Source of the DNA: Flavobacterium hibisci
Lineage (GTDB): Bacteria; Bacteroidota; Bacteroidia; Flavobacteriales; Flavobacteriaceae
Reading direction: 5' to 3'
Length of the DNA stretch: 64,000 nt
Assembly: GCF_020026925.1 (NCBI RefSeq)
Contig: NZ_JAIQDW010000009.1
Coordinates: forward strand, 62,001 to 126,000
The position numbers were made by a program, and so were the translations under genes. Shown in pieces: positions 1 to 8,386 of the stretch. A model generated the notes under the pieces. That model was not told the origin of the DNA, ran no database searches, and worked only from the letters and a program-made list of their open reading frames with translations. Numbering within the stretch: the first letter of the stretch is position 1; every line of letters starts with the position of its first letter.

Positions 1-708
1 GGTTATTACACGCATCCGGTAACTATATCTAAAGAAAAAACCAAAATCTGCGGCAAAGCAATCGAAGACCGGATTCATTTATTAAGTCAGGCTGGTAATT
101 TTGAACCAATAGATTACCATCCCAAAATATTTTTGACTGACGAAGAAAAAAAAGAAGACTGGCTGGGGAAATACGCTGATAAAGTGATTGTTCTTGGAGT
201 TTTGGGAAGTACACCACAAAAATCAATGCCGTATGAATATGTAGCGAAAATGGTTGATTTTATTGCTTCTAACTATAATGTAAATATCCTCTTCAATTAT
301 GCACCGCATCAAAAAGAGGAAGCCTTGAAAATATATGAAATGTGTGAAAATAAATCCAACATCATTTTAGATATTTATGCCAAAAACATTCGTGATTTCA
401 TTAAATTAATGAATCAATCTGCACTTTTGGTTTCTAACGAAGGAGGAACGGTACACATTGCTAAGGCCTTAAACAAGCCTACATTTACTATATTCTCTCC
501 TTATGTAAACAAAGATCACTGGGCAAGTTTTGAAGATGGAAAACTGCATCATTCTGTCCATTTACTGGAAATGAAACCTAATTTATTTGACAGTTTTACT
601 TTTGAGGAACGCAAAAAAATAGAAAAAAACCCGGACGAATTGTACAAACAGCTTACTCCGGAAATGATACTTCCGGAGCTCGACAAATTCCTGAAGAATA
701 ATCTATAA
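1..708 (+). CDS. GT9 family glycosyltransferase (heptosyltransferase-like), 5' truncated by the window edge
   Basis: The reading frame is open from base 1 to a TAA at 706-708, so the gene starts outside the window and 235 codons are visible. The visible part is the C-terminal Rossmann domain of a GT-B enzyme. A TTG at 133 is only an internal codon and not a believable start. The segment with VSNEGGTVHIAKALNKPT, followed by a SPY stretch, matches the sugar-nucleotide-binding loop of GT9 enzymes, where a G-G-x-x-H-x-A pattern is usual. GT9 members add heptose or other sugars to LPS-type glycans at the cytoplasmic face of the inner membrane. Several more glycosyltransferases follow, which fits this role. 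The acceptor and donor sugars cannot be told. Confidence 0.85.
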   Translation, partial: GYYTHPVTISKEKTKICGKAIEDRIHLLSQAGNFEPIDYHPKIFLTDEEKKEDWLGKYADKVIVLGVLGSTPQKSMPYEYVAKMVDFIASNYNVNILFNYAPHQKEEALKIYEMCENKSNIILDIYAKNIRDFIKLMNQSALLVSNEGGTVHIAKALNKPTFTIFSPYVNKDHWASFEDGKLHHSVHLLEMKPNLFDSFTFEERKKIEKNPDELYKQLTPEMILPELDKFLKNNL

Positions 709-710
709 TA

Positions 711-742
711 AAAAAGCATTCGCGAGTAACGAATGCTTTTTT
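711..742. terminator. Bidirectional intrinsic terminator
   Basis: A 12-bp perfect stem (AAAAAGCATTCG against CGAATGCTTTTT) with a 7-nt loop, A-rich on one side and T-rich on the other. It lies between two convergent genes ending at 708 and 744, so it can stop transcription from both sides. Confidence 0.85.
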
Positions 743-743
743 A

Positions 744-1559
744 TTATTTTAAAATTCCGAATTCAGTTCTTTTTTTCTTTTGAATCCGGGTTTCCTTTCG
801 GATATTTTTATTCTTGTTTATTGACTCAGGAGTCGCATAACCACGTGGATGATCCAGATGCAGGCAGGTGGTACTGTATCTGATTTGTTTCGGTTTTATG
901 CCATAGTTAACTAATCTCTCACCTAATTCCCTGTCCTGTCCACCGTATTGCATACGCTCATCAAAACCATTGACTGCCATAATATCTGTTTTCCAGCCTG
1001 AAGCATTATGGCCGTTCCAGCTTGGAGTGGTTGGCGTCAAAAAGTTTAAGACTGTACTTTTAAAACCCTTTGCACTTACTTTATTATTTTTGAAAGAAGT
1101 TTTCATTCCATTTAGCTTTAACCATGAAATGTCAAAACATTTTCCTGAATAAATATCTTCTTTAGTAATCTTTTTAGATAATTCTAATGGCAGTTTATGA
1201 TAACCTCCTGAAAGGAAATAACCTTCTTCCCTGAATTTAATATGCTGTTCTACAAAATCCGGACGCGGAATACAATCGCCATCAGACATCATAATATAAT
1301 CAGTCGTACAGGCTAATATGGCCTTGTTCAAAATCTGCGATTTCTGAAAGCCATTGTCTTCATGCCAGACATGAATAATAGGATAAAAAACCTCTTTTTT
1401 CAATTCGTTAATTAAATCGAAAGTATCCTGACGCGAACCATCATCTGCAATTACCATTTCAAAATTGCGATAGGTCTGAGTGTTATATCCCCAAAGGACT
1501 TTTTTTAGCCATTCGACAGAATTATAAGTGCTGATTATAACGGAAATATTCTTTTGCAT
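744..1559 (-). CDS. GT2 family glycosyltransferase with galactosyltransferase-type C-terminal domain
   Basis: 271 residues, GT-A fold. The N-terminus VIISTYNS (7-14) and ADDGS (38-42) bind the nucleotide, and SDGDC (92-96) is the DXD metal site. The C-terminal third carries GFDERMQYGGQDREL, which matches the Glyco_transf_7C region that closes the active site in galactosyltransferase-like GT2 enzymes. The enzyme probably transfers one sugar to a surface glycan precursor in the cytoplasm. It is read away from its + strand neighbour at 1615, also a GT2. A -7 element lies only 8 bp upstream of the ATG, so the leader would be very short. The donor sugar is not predictable. Confidence 0.85.
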   Translation of the reverse strand: MQKNISVIISTYNSVEWLKKVLWGYNTQTYRNFEMVIADDGSRQDTFDLINELKKEVFYPIIHVWHEDNGFQKSQILNKAILACTTDYIMMSDGDCIPRPDFVEQHIKFREEGYFLSGGYHKLPLELSKKITKEDIYSGKCFDISWLKLNGMKTSFKNNKVSAKGFKSTVLNFLTPTTPSWNGHNASGWKTDIMAVNGFDERMQYGGQDRELGERLVNYGIKPKQIRYSTTCLHLDHPRGYATPESINKNKNIRKETRIQKKKRTEFGILK

Positions 1560-1566
1560 AATGCCG

Positions 1567-1574
1567 CAAAGGTA
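1567..1574 (-). promoter_or_regulatory. Candidate -7 element (TACCTTTG on the minus strand)
   Basis: Matches the Bacteroidota consensus TAnnTTTG. It sits 7-15 bp before the ATG of the minus-strand GT2 gene, so the mRNA would be nearly leaderless. No clear -33 TTTG is seen. Confidence 0.4.
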
Positions 1575-1586
1575 ACCTAAAATTAT

Positions 1587-1594
1587 TAATTTTG
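1587..1594 (+). promoter_or_regulatory. Candidate -7 element (TAATTTTG)
   Basis: Matches TAnnTTTG and lies 20 bp before the ATG at 1615. It is back to back with the minus-strand element at 1567-1574, giving a compact divergent promoter. No clear -33 TTTG. Confidence 0.45.
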
Positions 1595-1614
1595 TTTTTC
1601 CTTAAAACAAAAAA

Positions 1615-2352
1615 ATGAGCAGATTAACCGTAATAATCCCTACTTACAATGAAATTGATTATATTGAAGATGCTATAAAATCAGTTGAATTTGCTGATGA
1701 AATTATTGTAATTGATTCTTTTAGTTCTGACGGCACCAAAGAAAAAGCCATTGAGTTAGGCTGTAAAGTCTTAGACAGAAAATTTGATAATTTTTCGAGC
1801 CAGAAAAACCATGCTATTTCTTATGCAACAGGTGACTGGATTCTATTTATTGATGCTGATGAACGCGTTTCCCAAAAACTGAAAATCGAAATATTATCGG
1901 TAATCGCAACTGGAAAACATCAGGGGTACAAGCTCAGGTTCCCACATTTTTATATGAATCGTTTTTTATATCATAAGGTAGATAAAGTAGTCAGGCTTGT
2001 AAAAAATGATTCTGTCTCTTTTTCCGGAGATGTCCATGAAAAACTTTTGTTTCAGGGAACTTTAGGCACTTTGAAAAACTTCATGATCCATTACACATAT
2101 AAGGGGCTTTTTCATTTATTACAAAAGAAAGATTCTTATGCCTGGTTTCAGGCCAATACTTCTTTCAAAAAAGGGAAAAAAGCAGGTTATTTTCAATTAA
2201 TTTTTAAACCTTTTTACCGCTTTTTCTCTTCTTATATTTTAAAAGGAGGATTCATGGATGGAGTTCCCGGTTTAGCTTTGGCGAGCGTTAATGCTTATGG
2301 CGTTTTTTCGAGATATGCCAAAATCATTTTAATTGAAAAGGGATTAAAATAA
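1615..2352 (+). CDS. GT2 family glycosyltransferase, WaaE/KdtX-like
   Basis: 245 residues. The N-terminal half is a GT-A domain with VIIPTYNE (6-13), IDSFSSDGT (33-41) and the metal-binding DADE (80-83). The stretch SSQKNHAI followed by GDWILFIDADE is characteristic of the LPS core beta-1,4-glucosyltransferase group (WaaE-like). The C-terminus is a basic, hydrophobic tail (roughly 185-240) of the kind that holds these enzymes to the inner membrane. The last 9 bp overlap, antiparallel, the end of the deacetylase gene at 2344. A LPS-core or O-unit sugar transfer role is inferred from family and context. Confidence 0.85.
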   Translation: MSRLTVIIPTYNEIDYIEDAIKSVEFADEIIVIDSFSSDGTKEKAIELGCKVLDRKFDNFSSQKNHAISYATGDWILFIDADERVSQKLKIEILSVIATGKHQGYKLRFPHFYMNRFLYHKVDKVVRLVKNDSVSFSGDVHEKLLFQGTLGTLKNFMIHYTYKGLFHLLQKKDSYAWFQANTSFKKGKKAGYFQLIFKPFYRFFSSYILKGGFMDGVPGLALASVNAYGVFSRYAKIILIEKGLK

Positions 2353-3051
2353 TCTTAATTTACCGAAACGCAACTTGAGTTTAAATTTCAGCAGGCTATC
2401 TTCCCCTTTAATGTCTATCCGCTGAATTGCGTACAGATTCTTAAAAGGAAATTTATTAGTTCTATTCCCTATTCGCAATCCAAATTTAACATTATTTTGC
2501 TGCAAAACAGTAGTAAATACTGATTTTTGAGGTTCTTTTTTAGGATAATTACCATAAGGATAAGCTAAAGCATTATAAACTTTTAGATCATTTTTTTCGA
2601 TAATCTCGAAACATTCAGAAAAATCGGCATTGATTTCATCCTTTGTTAAAGATGCATATCTTTTATGAGCAAACGAATGTAGTCCTAACTCTACACAATT
2701 ATCCAATTCCTTCAGCTGTTTAAGAGACATAATCTTCTCTTGGCCTGAATTCCATGAATCAACCTCTCCAATATAGGCAAACGGAATAAAAAAAGTAGCC
2801 TTTAAATTATACTTCTTAAGCAAGGGAAGAGCATAAACCATTTGATTTTCAGTAACATCATCAAAAGTAATCACTACACTTTTTGGATGTATTGATTTTT
2901 TGTTTTCTAATTCTGAAAAATGATATGTTGCATATCCCTTTTCTTTCAAATAATGAAATTGTTCTTCTAAATTTTTACTACAAATAGTAAGGCCCTTACT
3001 ATTTATATTATCAGAAACATTATGGTACATCAATATAGGTAAACGTGTCAT
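2344..3051 (-). CDS. Polysaccharide deacetylase (NodB homology, CE4)
   Basis: 235 residues, no clear signal peptide. The NodB fold motifs are visible: ITFDD (61-65) supplies the catalytic base and metal aspartates, and HSFAH (125-129) supplies the two metal histidines. YPYGNY (164-169) is the substrate-groove motif. CE4 enzymes remove N-acetyl (or O-acetyl) groups from amino-sugar polymers using a divalent metal. In this setting the likely substrate is a surface-glycan intermediate. The residue after the second Asp is Val rather than the more common Gly or Tyr, a small deviation. It faces away from the short gene at 3109. Confidence 0.85.
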   Translation of the reverse strand: MTRLPILMYHNVSDNINSKGLTICSKNLEEQFHYLKEKGYATYHFSELENKKSIHPKSVVITFDDVTENQMVYALPLLKKYNLKATFFIPFAYIGEVDSWNSGQEKIMSLKQLKELDNCVELGLHSFAHKRYASLTKDEINADFSECFEIIEKNDLKVYNALAYPYGNYPKKEPQKSVFTTVLQQNNVKFGLRIGNRTNKFPFKNLYAIQRIDIKGEDSLLKFKLKLRFGKLRLF

Positions 3052-3059
3052 ATCTTAAA

Positions 3060-3089
3060 TTGCAATTAAGTTTAAAATTATTACATTTG
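3060..3089 (+). promoter_or_regulatory. Promoter of the short GT2-like gene (TTG, 19 bp, TACATTTG)
   Basis: TTG at 3060-3062 and TACATTTG at 3082-3089 are 19 bp apart, close to the phylum consensus TTTG / TAnnTTTG. It lies downstream of an alternative start at 3045 and 19 bp before the ATG at 3109, so it decides in favour of the later start. Confidence 0.55.
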
Positions 3090-3108
3090 CAGTTCATAAA
3101 CTTCTTTA

Positions 3109-3392
3109 TGCAGGAAAATAATTTATTTTCAGAAAAAGGTATCGGCTTTGATGAATACAATTCGCAGTTAACAATTGAAGCCAAAGAGCTCGCTAATAAA
3201 TTGTACGAAAAGAAAATCAGGCCAAATTACTTTCATTTGATAATTATACCTTTTGGTAATTTTATCCTAAATTATTTTTTAAAACTCAAAATACTAAAAG
3301 GTAAAAAAGGTTTTATCCTCTCTTATATACATGCTTTTGCGACTTTTAAAAAATATTTATTTTTATGGCTGAAGTATAGAAAAATGGAATAA
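3109..3392 (+). CDS. Short protein resembling the C-terminal tail of GT2 glycosyltransferases; possible gene remnant
   Basis: 94 residues from the ATG at 3109. A longer reading from 3045 would overlap the divergent deacetylase and start before the promoter. It has no GT-A catalytic motifs. Its body (ELANKLYEKKI through FILSYIHAFATFKKYLFLW) resembles, by eye, the membrane-binding tail of WaaE-like GT2 enzymes, including the one at 1615, which ends with a similar YFQLIFKPFYRFF...GLALASVNAYGVFSRY pattern. It is hydrophobic and basic. It may be the surviving end of a deleted paralogue, or a small membrane protein that kept its own promoter. No function is assigned. Confidence 0.55.
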
Positions 3393-3416
3393 ACAAGACA
3401 GCCTCTGCCTGAAGAT

Positions 3417-4187
3417 TTAATATTTATCTAATATCGGTTTCCAAAAATCAACAACTTTAGGTTTATTAATTCCATGACAGCCAAAAGGAATTTCATTATT
3501 TATTATTTTAAAAGCAATTTCTGGTTTACGGTCAATGGCAAAATGTAGAGCTTCCTTATAGTCTGGAATTCTAAAATCTTTACTGAATTCAGGAGCTTTC
3601 AATGACCAAAAAACATCTTCTATTGCATATATTGCTTTCTTTTCTGCATTTAAAAAATCTGAAATAAAGTTTTTTTTCTCTTTTGTAATTTTATAATGTG
3701 AACTCACCCTACGTAATGAGAAACCTCCATTCCCTGTTTTATAAAAAATTTGTTTACGTTCCTTTTTCTTTTTAGAATCAAAAAGATCAAGGATCTTCGT
3801 TACTATTTTATTATGCTGAGTTGCAATCCACGGAGCACCAATATAATCATATCCTTTTTGGCACCATTCTTTTAAAGCGTCTTTAAAAACAAAAGCATCT
3901 AATTGATAGATCAGGATAAACTCAGAATCTAAAAAACGTTCGTAAAATGATGAAGACAAAAGCAACTCATTATAACCGGAAATGTTTTCAAAATAGTTTT
4001 TTGAAAAATTTTCTACCGAAACATGCGGAAACGCATTTGTAATATAAGAATTATCAAGTCCTTCCGGTTGCACTAAAACAATTGGATAATCTTTCAAAAC
4101 ACGTAAACACTGCAATAAAGATTTCTCTTCAAGAAATCCAAAATGATCTTTGTATATAGGTATAAGAACTTTTACTACATGTTCCAT
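3417..4187 (-). CDS. DUF5672 family protein (glycosyltransferase-like)
   Basis: 256 residues. The pattern YQLDAFVF, GYDYIGAPW and GNGGFSLR, in that order, is the hallmark of DUF5672. A later EDVFW and a C-terminal FGCHGI complete it. Members sit in glycan loci and look like GT-A type transferases: LDAF could play the part of the DXD site and GNGGFSLR resembles the acceptor loop of other GT-A enzymes. The protein has no signal peptide or membrane segment. It is probably transcribed after the GT9-like gene upstream on the same strand, 63 bp away. The biochemical activity is an inference. Confidence 0.75.
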   Translation of the reverse strand: MEHVVKVLIPIYKDHFGFLEEKSLLQCLRVLKDYPIVLVQPEGLDNSYITNAFPHVSVENFSKNYFENISGYNELLLSSSFYERFLDSEFILIYQLDAFVFKDALKEWCQKGYDYIGAPWIATQHNKIVTKILDLFDSKKKKERKQIFYKTGNGGFSLRRVSSHYKITKEKKNFISDFLNAEKKAIYAIEDVFWSLKAPEFSKDFRIPDYKEALHFAIDRKPEIAFKIINNEIPFGCHGINKPKVVDFWKPILDKY

Positions 4188-4250
4188 TTTTTATTTTTTA
4201 TAATCTTAAATATATTATTCAAATAGCTTTTGTACTATTATCTATTAATT

Positions 4251-5192
4251 CTATTGAAATTTAGAATTGAAATTTGAAAATAATTTTTCAAATTGCTCTT
4301 GGAAATAAAAATCATATCCCTCTCCTCCTATTGGAAAAACAGCAGGTAAAAACGGATTGGCTTCCAACAATCGGTTCACCTTTAAGCCTTCCGCAATAGC
4401 AAAGGAAAAAGTCTGATTGGAAACAAAAAACCGTGAAGATTTAATTATTTGTGCCATCTCCATGAAATTAGGAACATCATAAAAATCAATGTTAGGAACT
4501 TCTTTACTGAATTCTTCATATTCTGCTCTTGTTCCCACAAACAATAAGTCTTTATACTGTTTTAAAAAAGAATAATTAATCAAAGGGTTTCTTCCTCTAA
4601 AAGTTCTGACTACCACAATTTTATTTTTAATTATTGAATGTGGCTCTACTTCTAAAAAAGGAAGATTCATATCGGGCTGAAGTCCTGTTAAATGATAATA
4701 CCATCTAACTGAATGAAATTCCATCGCTACTGGCAACTGCCGAAAAATATCCAAATCAATATCAATTTTTTCGTTATTCCATTTTCTGACATCATTAATA
4801 TAAGATTGCGCTTTTAGGAAAGAAAAAGCCATTTGGTAAGATCGCTCTGTTATCATTACGTTTCCTGTGGGGTGCTTAAAATAATTTCTTCCTATGATCT
4901 GATTTAAATGAATATACAAATTACATTTTGTTTTTGAGGAAAGCTCTTTTAAGATAGGTAATGCATAAACCAAATCTCCTAAATGTCCGGAATGTTTGAA
5001 ATTTATTTCAGAAGGTGGATTAGATATTATTTTTGAAATTGCATCAGTTTTGTTTTGAAAATCCACAGTATATTTTTTCGATACTACCTCATCATTTAAA
5101 TGCAGTTTATATTCAAAATACTTTAGTTTATTAGTAAGACGAAACCAAAATTTAACCAGCTCTGATTTTATTGATTTATTTTTTTTTGCCAT
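4251..5192 (-). CDS. GT9-like glycosyltransferase / GT-B fold glycan protein
   Basis: 313 residues. The motif INFKHSGHLGDLVYALPIL (about 63-81) is the GT9-type N-terminal loop (normally GDxxxxTPxL), and the C-terminal half has VGTRAEYEEF and SNQTFSFAIAEGL, in the place where GT9 enzymes bind the nucleotide sugar. The first 55 residues are basic and unlike typical GT9 starts. It is therefore a divergent GT9 relative, likely acting at the cytoplasmic face on a surface glycan. It stands at the head of a two-gene minus-strand unit with the DUF5672 gene. The start codon follows a run of AT-rich DNA without a clear promoter. Confidence 0.65.
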   Translation of the reverse strand: MAKKNKSIKSELVKFWFRLTNKLKYFEYKLHLNDEVVSKKYTVDFQNKTDAISKIISNPPSEINFKHSGHLGDLVYALPILKELSSKTKCNLYIHLNQIIGRNYFKHPTGNVMITERSYQMAFSFLKAQSYINDVRKWNNEKIDIDLDIFRQLPVAMEFHSVRWYYHLTGLQPDMNLPFLEVEPHSIIKNKIVVVRTFRGRNPLINYSFLKQYKDLLFVGTRAEYEEFSKEVPNIDFYDVPNFMEMAQIIKSSRFFVSNQTFSFAIAEGLKVNRLLEANPFLPAVFPIGGEGYDFYFQEQFEKLFSNFNSKFQ

Positions 5193-5968
5193 TATTACAA
5201 ATGAATATTAAATAAAAATATGGGTAATATATGATTTCCTTTCCAAAATTAATATTATTATGAAATCATTAATTTAAATATAAACTGGCTATTAATTAAA
5301 AAAATAAATCTATTTACTTCAATTGTTATATTTTTTAAAAAAATATTTTATTTTTCTTTAAAATCGATTATTTATTATATCGCAATACCACTTCACTTTT
5401 GTAGTTGCTAAATCTAAATATTACTGTTACTTTTTTACAAAGTTAAATTTATTTAATAAAATCCCACAATTAATATTAAATATACTAACCTGAAATTAAT
5501 ACTTTTTTTTCGAAAGTCTATGAATGAAATGATAATCTACTCAACTATAGAAATCATGAATTCTTACTTCGGAACAATTCAACACAGTCTGTATTAATCG
5601 GTTTAAAATCTTCGATCATAAAAAAGAGCGATACATGAAACAAATTAAATTGCAAGAATTTAGCCGGAAAAACCATCAACATAAACAGTTCAATTAAAAA
5701 ACTATTCTACACAATCTAAATAATGTACTTAATTGATTGAATCAATTATTATTTAGTAATCAGACGCAACTATTATGTGTTATATTCATCTTTAAGATAA
5801 GATCTGAATTCTATTACAATAATTAAACTTTCTATTTTTTATTCATTTTTAGATTGACTATTTCTTAAAACTTTATGCATACTACAATATTAATGAATGT
5901 TTTAAGGTTTAATTAGTTAGTCTTTCATTATCAAGATTACCCAAAACCCAAATAAATTTAAACTTAAC
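5193..5968. other. Gene-free, very AT-rich stretch of 776 bp inside the glycan island
   Basis: No reading frame with protein-like composition was found on either strand; the longest ATG frames noticed are 20-25 codons (starts at 5520 and 5635). No inverted repeat, tRNA-like fold or clear TAnnTTTG element just before the divergent starts at 5192 and 5969 was recognised. It may be decayed coding sequence or a long regulatory leader for the + strand glycosyltransferase pair. Confidence 0.5.
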
Positions 5969-7156
5969 ATGGGAGTATTTAAAACCATAAAATTACACCT
6001 TGAAAGAGAAAGTAAAATCAAAACACATTCGATAATCTCTATACCAAATTTTGAAACCTACAGCTCTGCGAAAAAAACAATTGTTTTTATGAGTAATGCG
6101 CTGCCAAAATATGATGAAGATTCTGGCTCAAATCGACTTAAAGAAATTATTCTCTTGTATAAGGATTTAGGATTTAACTGTATTATTTGTGTTGAAAATA
6201 TTTTTGAAACAGACAAATATGTCAAGTTTTATAGTGATTTAGGTATTATTGTGTATTTAGAGACTAGTCTGCACAAAAATTATTTATATTTTTTAAAATC
6301 CATACCTCATATCGACTACATCTGGTATAATGGGCCGAAAAACTTTAGTAAATATCTCTCCAGACTTTCTGAATGTTTTCCACAATCGAAATCCATATTT
6401 GATATGGTAGATATTCATTTTTTAAGGTATAAAAGAGCTATAGAAATTGAGCCTTATCGAATTTCGTTAAGAAAAAAATATTATCAGTATTTTAAAATAG
6501 AAACGAAATTAGCAAAAAAAGCAGATGTTGTTATCGCAATATCTGAAGTTGAAAAAGAAATCATGTCACAATATTTGAAAGAAAATCAGATATTGTTAAT
6601 TTCGAATATACATTATTGTAAAATCGACGAAAGTCAAATTGCCCCATTTGAAAAAAGAAGCGATATTTTGTTTATTGGTTCTTCACATGAACCAAACATC
6701 GATGCTATTCATTACTTATACAATGAAATAATGCCAAAAGTCTGGCTAAAATTACCCAACTTAAAAGTAAATGTAATTGGAAATGTAAAAAATAAGATTC
6801 ATTCTATCTCCCATCCTAATTTCAAACTATTGGGATTTGTAGAAAATATTGAGTCCTATTTTATCAACTCTAAACTGATGGTTGCTCCTTTACGTTATGG
6901 CGCAGGAGTAAAAGGAAAAATAGGCCAGTCTTTTGAATACTTTTTACCTGTAGTAACGACTTCTATAGGCGCTGAAGGAATGTATTTAGAAAACAAAAAA
7001 AATGCTTTTATTTCTGAAACTGCAGATGAATTTTCAAAACAAATAATTACACTTTACAACGATAAGGAAATGTGGTGTAAATTATCTGTTAACTCTACTG
7101 AAAGCCTTTATCCTTTTTCAAAAGAAAAATTAAAATCTGTATTAAAGCAAATATAA
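5969..7156 (+). CDS. GT4 family (group 1) glycosyltransferase
   Basis: 395 residues of GT-B type. The N-terminal domain has SNALPKYDEDSGSNRLKEI (about 37-55), the acceptor-side loop typical of this GT4 subset. The C-terminal domain has ILFIGSSHEPNIDAI, MVAPLRYGAGVKGKIGQSFEY and TTSIGAEGM, in the order found in GT4 donor sites, where G-x-G-x-K-x-K contacts the nucleotide and E the sugar. It should transfer a sugar from a nucleotide donor to a glycan in the cytoplasm. The next gene begins one base after its stop, so the two are surely co-transcribed. The coding DNA looks unusually AT-rich, common in O-antigen loci. Confidence 0.85.
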   Translation: MGVFKTIKLHLERESKIKTHSIISIPNFETYSSAKKTIVFMSNALPKYDEDSGSNRLKEIILLYKDLGFNCIICVENIFETDKYVKFYSDLGIIVYLETSLHKNYLYFLKSIPHIDYIWYNGPKNFSKYLSRLSECFPQSKSIFDMVDIHFLRYKRAIEIEPYRISLRKKYYQYFKIETKLAKKADVVIAISEVEKEIMSQYLKENQILLISNIHYCKIDESQIAPFEKRSDILFIGSSHEPNIDAIHYLYNEIMPKVWLKLPNLKVNVIGNVKNKIHSISHPNFKLLGFVENIESYFINSKLMVAPLRYGAGVKGKIGQSFEYFLPVVTTSIGAEGMYLENKKNAFISETADEFSKQIITLYNDKEMWCKLSVNSTESLYPFSKEKLKSVLKQI

Positions 7157-8380
7157 ATGATCAATACCATTGTTAATTATCATTCTACTTTTTCAAAAAC
7201 TTCTGGTATTTCTGAGGCTGCAAGAGCAAATTTTGCAGCACTAAAAGACTGCCCTTTTACGCTTAATCAGGTTAATTACAATGAAAGTGAAAAATTACTG
7301 ATTAGAGAAGATGATCACTTAGTAAATAAAATTAGCGGAAATGTAATCAACATTTATCATATCAATATTAATGACATTCCTCTTTTTCTTTTAAACAATA
7401 CCATACCTACCGCATCACACATTTATAATATTGCCTATTGGGCCTGGGAATTCAATAAACTTCCCGAAGAATTTATAGATTTGCTCGCTCTGTTTGACGA
7501 AATATGGGTTCCCAGCAGTTTTTGTCAAAATGTATTTTCATCCTATTCTTTTAAACCCGTTATCAAAATCCCTCATCCAATTGAAGCAATCAAAACTGAG
7601 GAAAATGACCCTAAAATAGAATTACAAAATAAGTTTGTGTTTTTATCAATATTCGATTCACTAAGTACTCCTGAAAGAAAAAACACTAATGGTCTAATAG
7701 AATGTTTTTTAGACACTTTCCAAGATACCCCTAATGTTGTATTAGTATTAAAAACAGTTAACTTAGAAAAAAACAAAAGACTTCATAAGGAGCTTACAGA
7801 AAAGACAAAAAATTGTAACTATATAATCCTTATTAACGAAAACTACACTAAAAAAGAACTTACAGACCTTATTGATGCCTGCCATTGCTATGTTTCATTA
7901 CATCGGGCTGAAGGTTTTGGCCTAACACTTGCAGAGGCTATGTTAAGAAAGAAAGTAGTGATTGGAACTGGATATTCTGGCAATTTAGAATTCATGAACA
8001 ATCAAAATAGTTTCTTGATCAATTATGAGTTGATGACAAAAGACAAAGATTCAGGCTTTATAAAAAAAGGATATCAATATGCTGAACCTGATATCGAAAA
8101 TTCAAAAAAAATTTTAAGGCATGTTCATGATAATTATAAGAATATCGAAGAAATACAAAAAAATGCGAAACGAACTATAGAAACCTATTTTAGCAAGGAA
8201 AAGATTGGAGAATTGATGTATTCAAGATTAGATAAAGTAACTTATTTTATGAAAAAAAGAAATACTATTACTTTAAACAATGAGAACTTCCTAATCACCG
8301 AAAACATACGATTAAAAAACAGCATTAAAAAATATGAAAAAAACATATTTATAAAGTTAAAAGCAATTTTAAAATCTTAA
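7157..8380 (+). CDS. GT4 family glycosyltransferase
   Basis: 407 residues. It starts directly after the stop of the preceding GT4 gene. The donor-site region reads CYVSLHRAEGFGLTLAEAM then GYSGNLEFM, the classic GT4 E-x7-E motif and the glycine-rich loop. The N-terminus TSGISEAAR is a short acceptor loop. A basic, coiled C-terminal tail follows after about residue 370. It is clearly paralogous to the convergent gene at 8387-9643, sharing the HxxEGFGLTxAEAM and YSGNLEFMN blocks. Role: addition of one sugar to a surface glycan; donor unknown. Confidence 0.85.
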   Translation: MINTIVNYHSTFSKTSGISEAARANFAALKDCPFTLNQVNYNESEKLLIREDDHLVNKISGNVINIYHININDIPLFLLNNTIPTASHIYNIAYWAWEFNKLPEEFIDLLALFDEIWVPSSFCQNVFSSYSFKPVIKIPHPIEAIKTEENDPKIELQNKFVFLSIFDSLSTPERKNTNGLIECFLDTFQDTPNVVLVLKTVNLEKNKRLHKELTEKTKNCNYIILINENYTKKELTDLIDACHCYVSLHRAEGFGLTLAEAMLRKKVVIGTGYSGNLEFMNNQNSFLINYELMTKDKDSGFIKKGYQYAEPDIENSKKILRHVHDNYKNIEEIQKNAKRTIETYFSKEKIGELMYSRLDKVTYFMKKRNTITLNNENFLITENIRLKNSIKKYEKNIFIKLKAILKS

Positions 8381-8386
8381 AACTAA

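Noticed and set aside
970..1152. 60-codon open frame on the + strand inside the GT2 gene
   Set aside because: Antisense to a well-supported glycosyltransferase; composition does not look like a protein and there is no promoter.
5520..5597. 25-codon frame in the AT-rich gap, and another of 20 codons at 5635
   Set aside because: Very short, no promoter element or repeat, no recognisable content; expected by chance in 776 bp.
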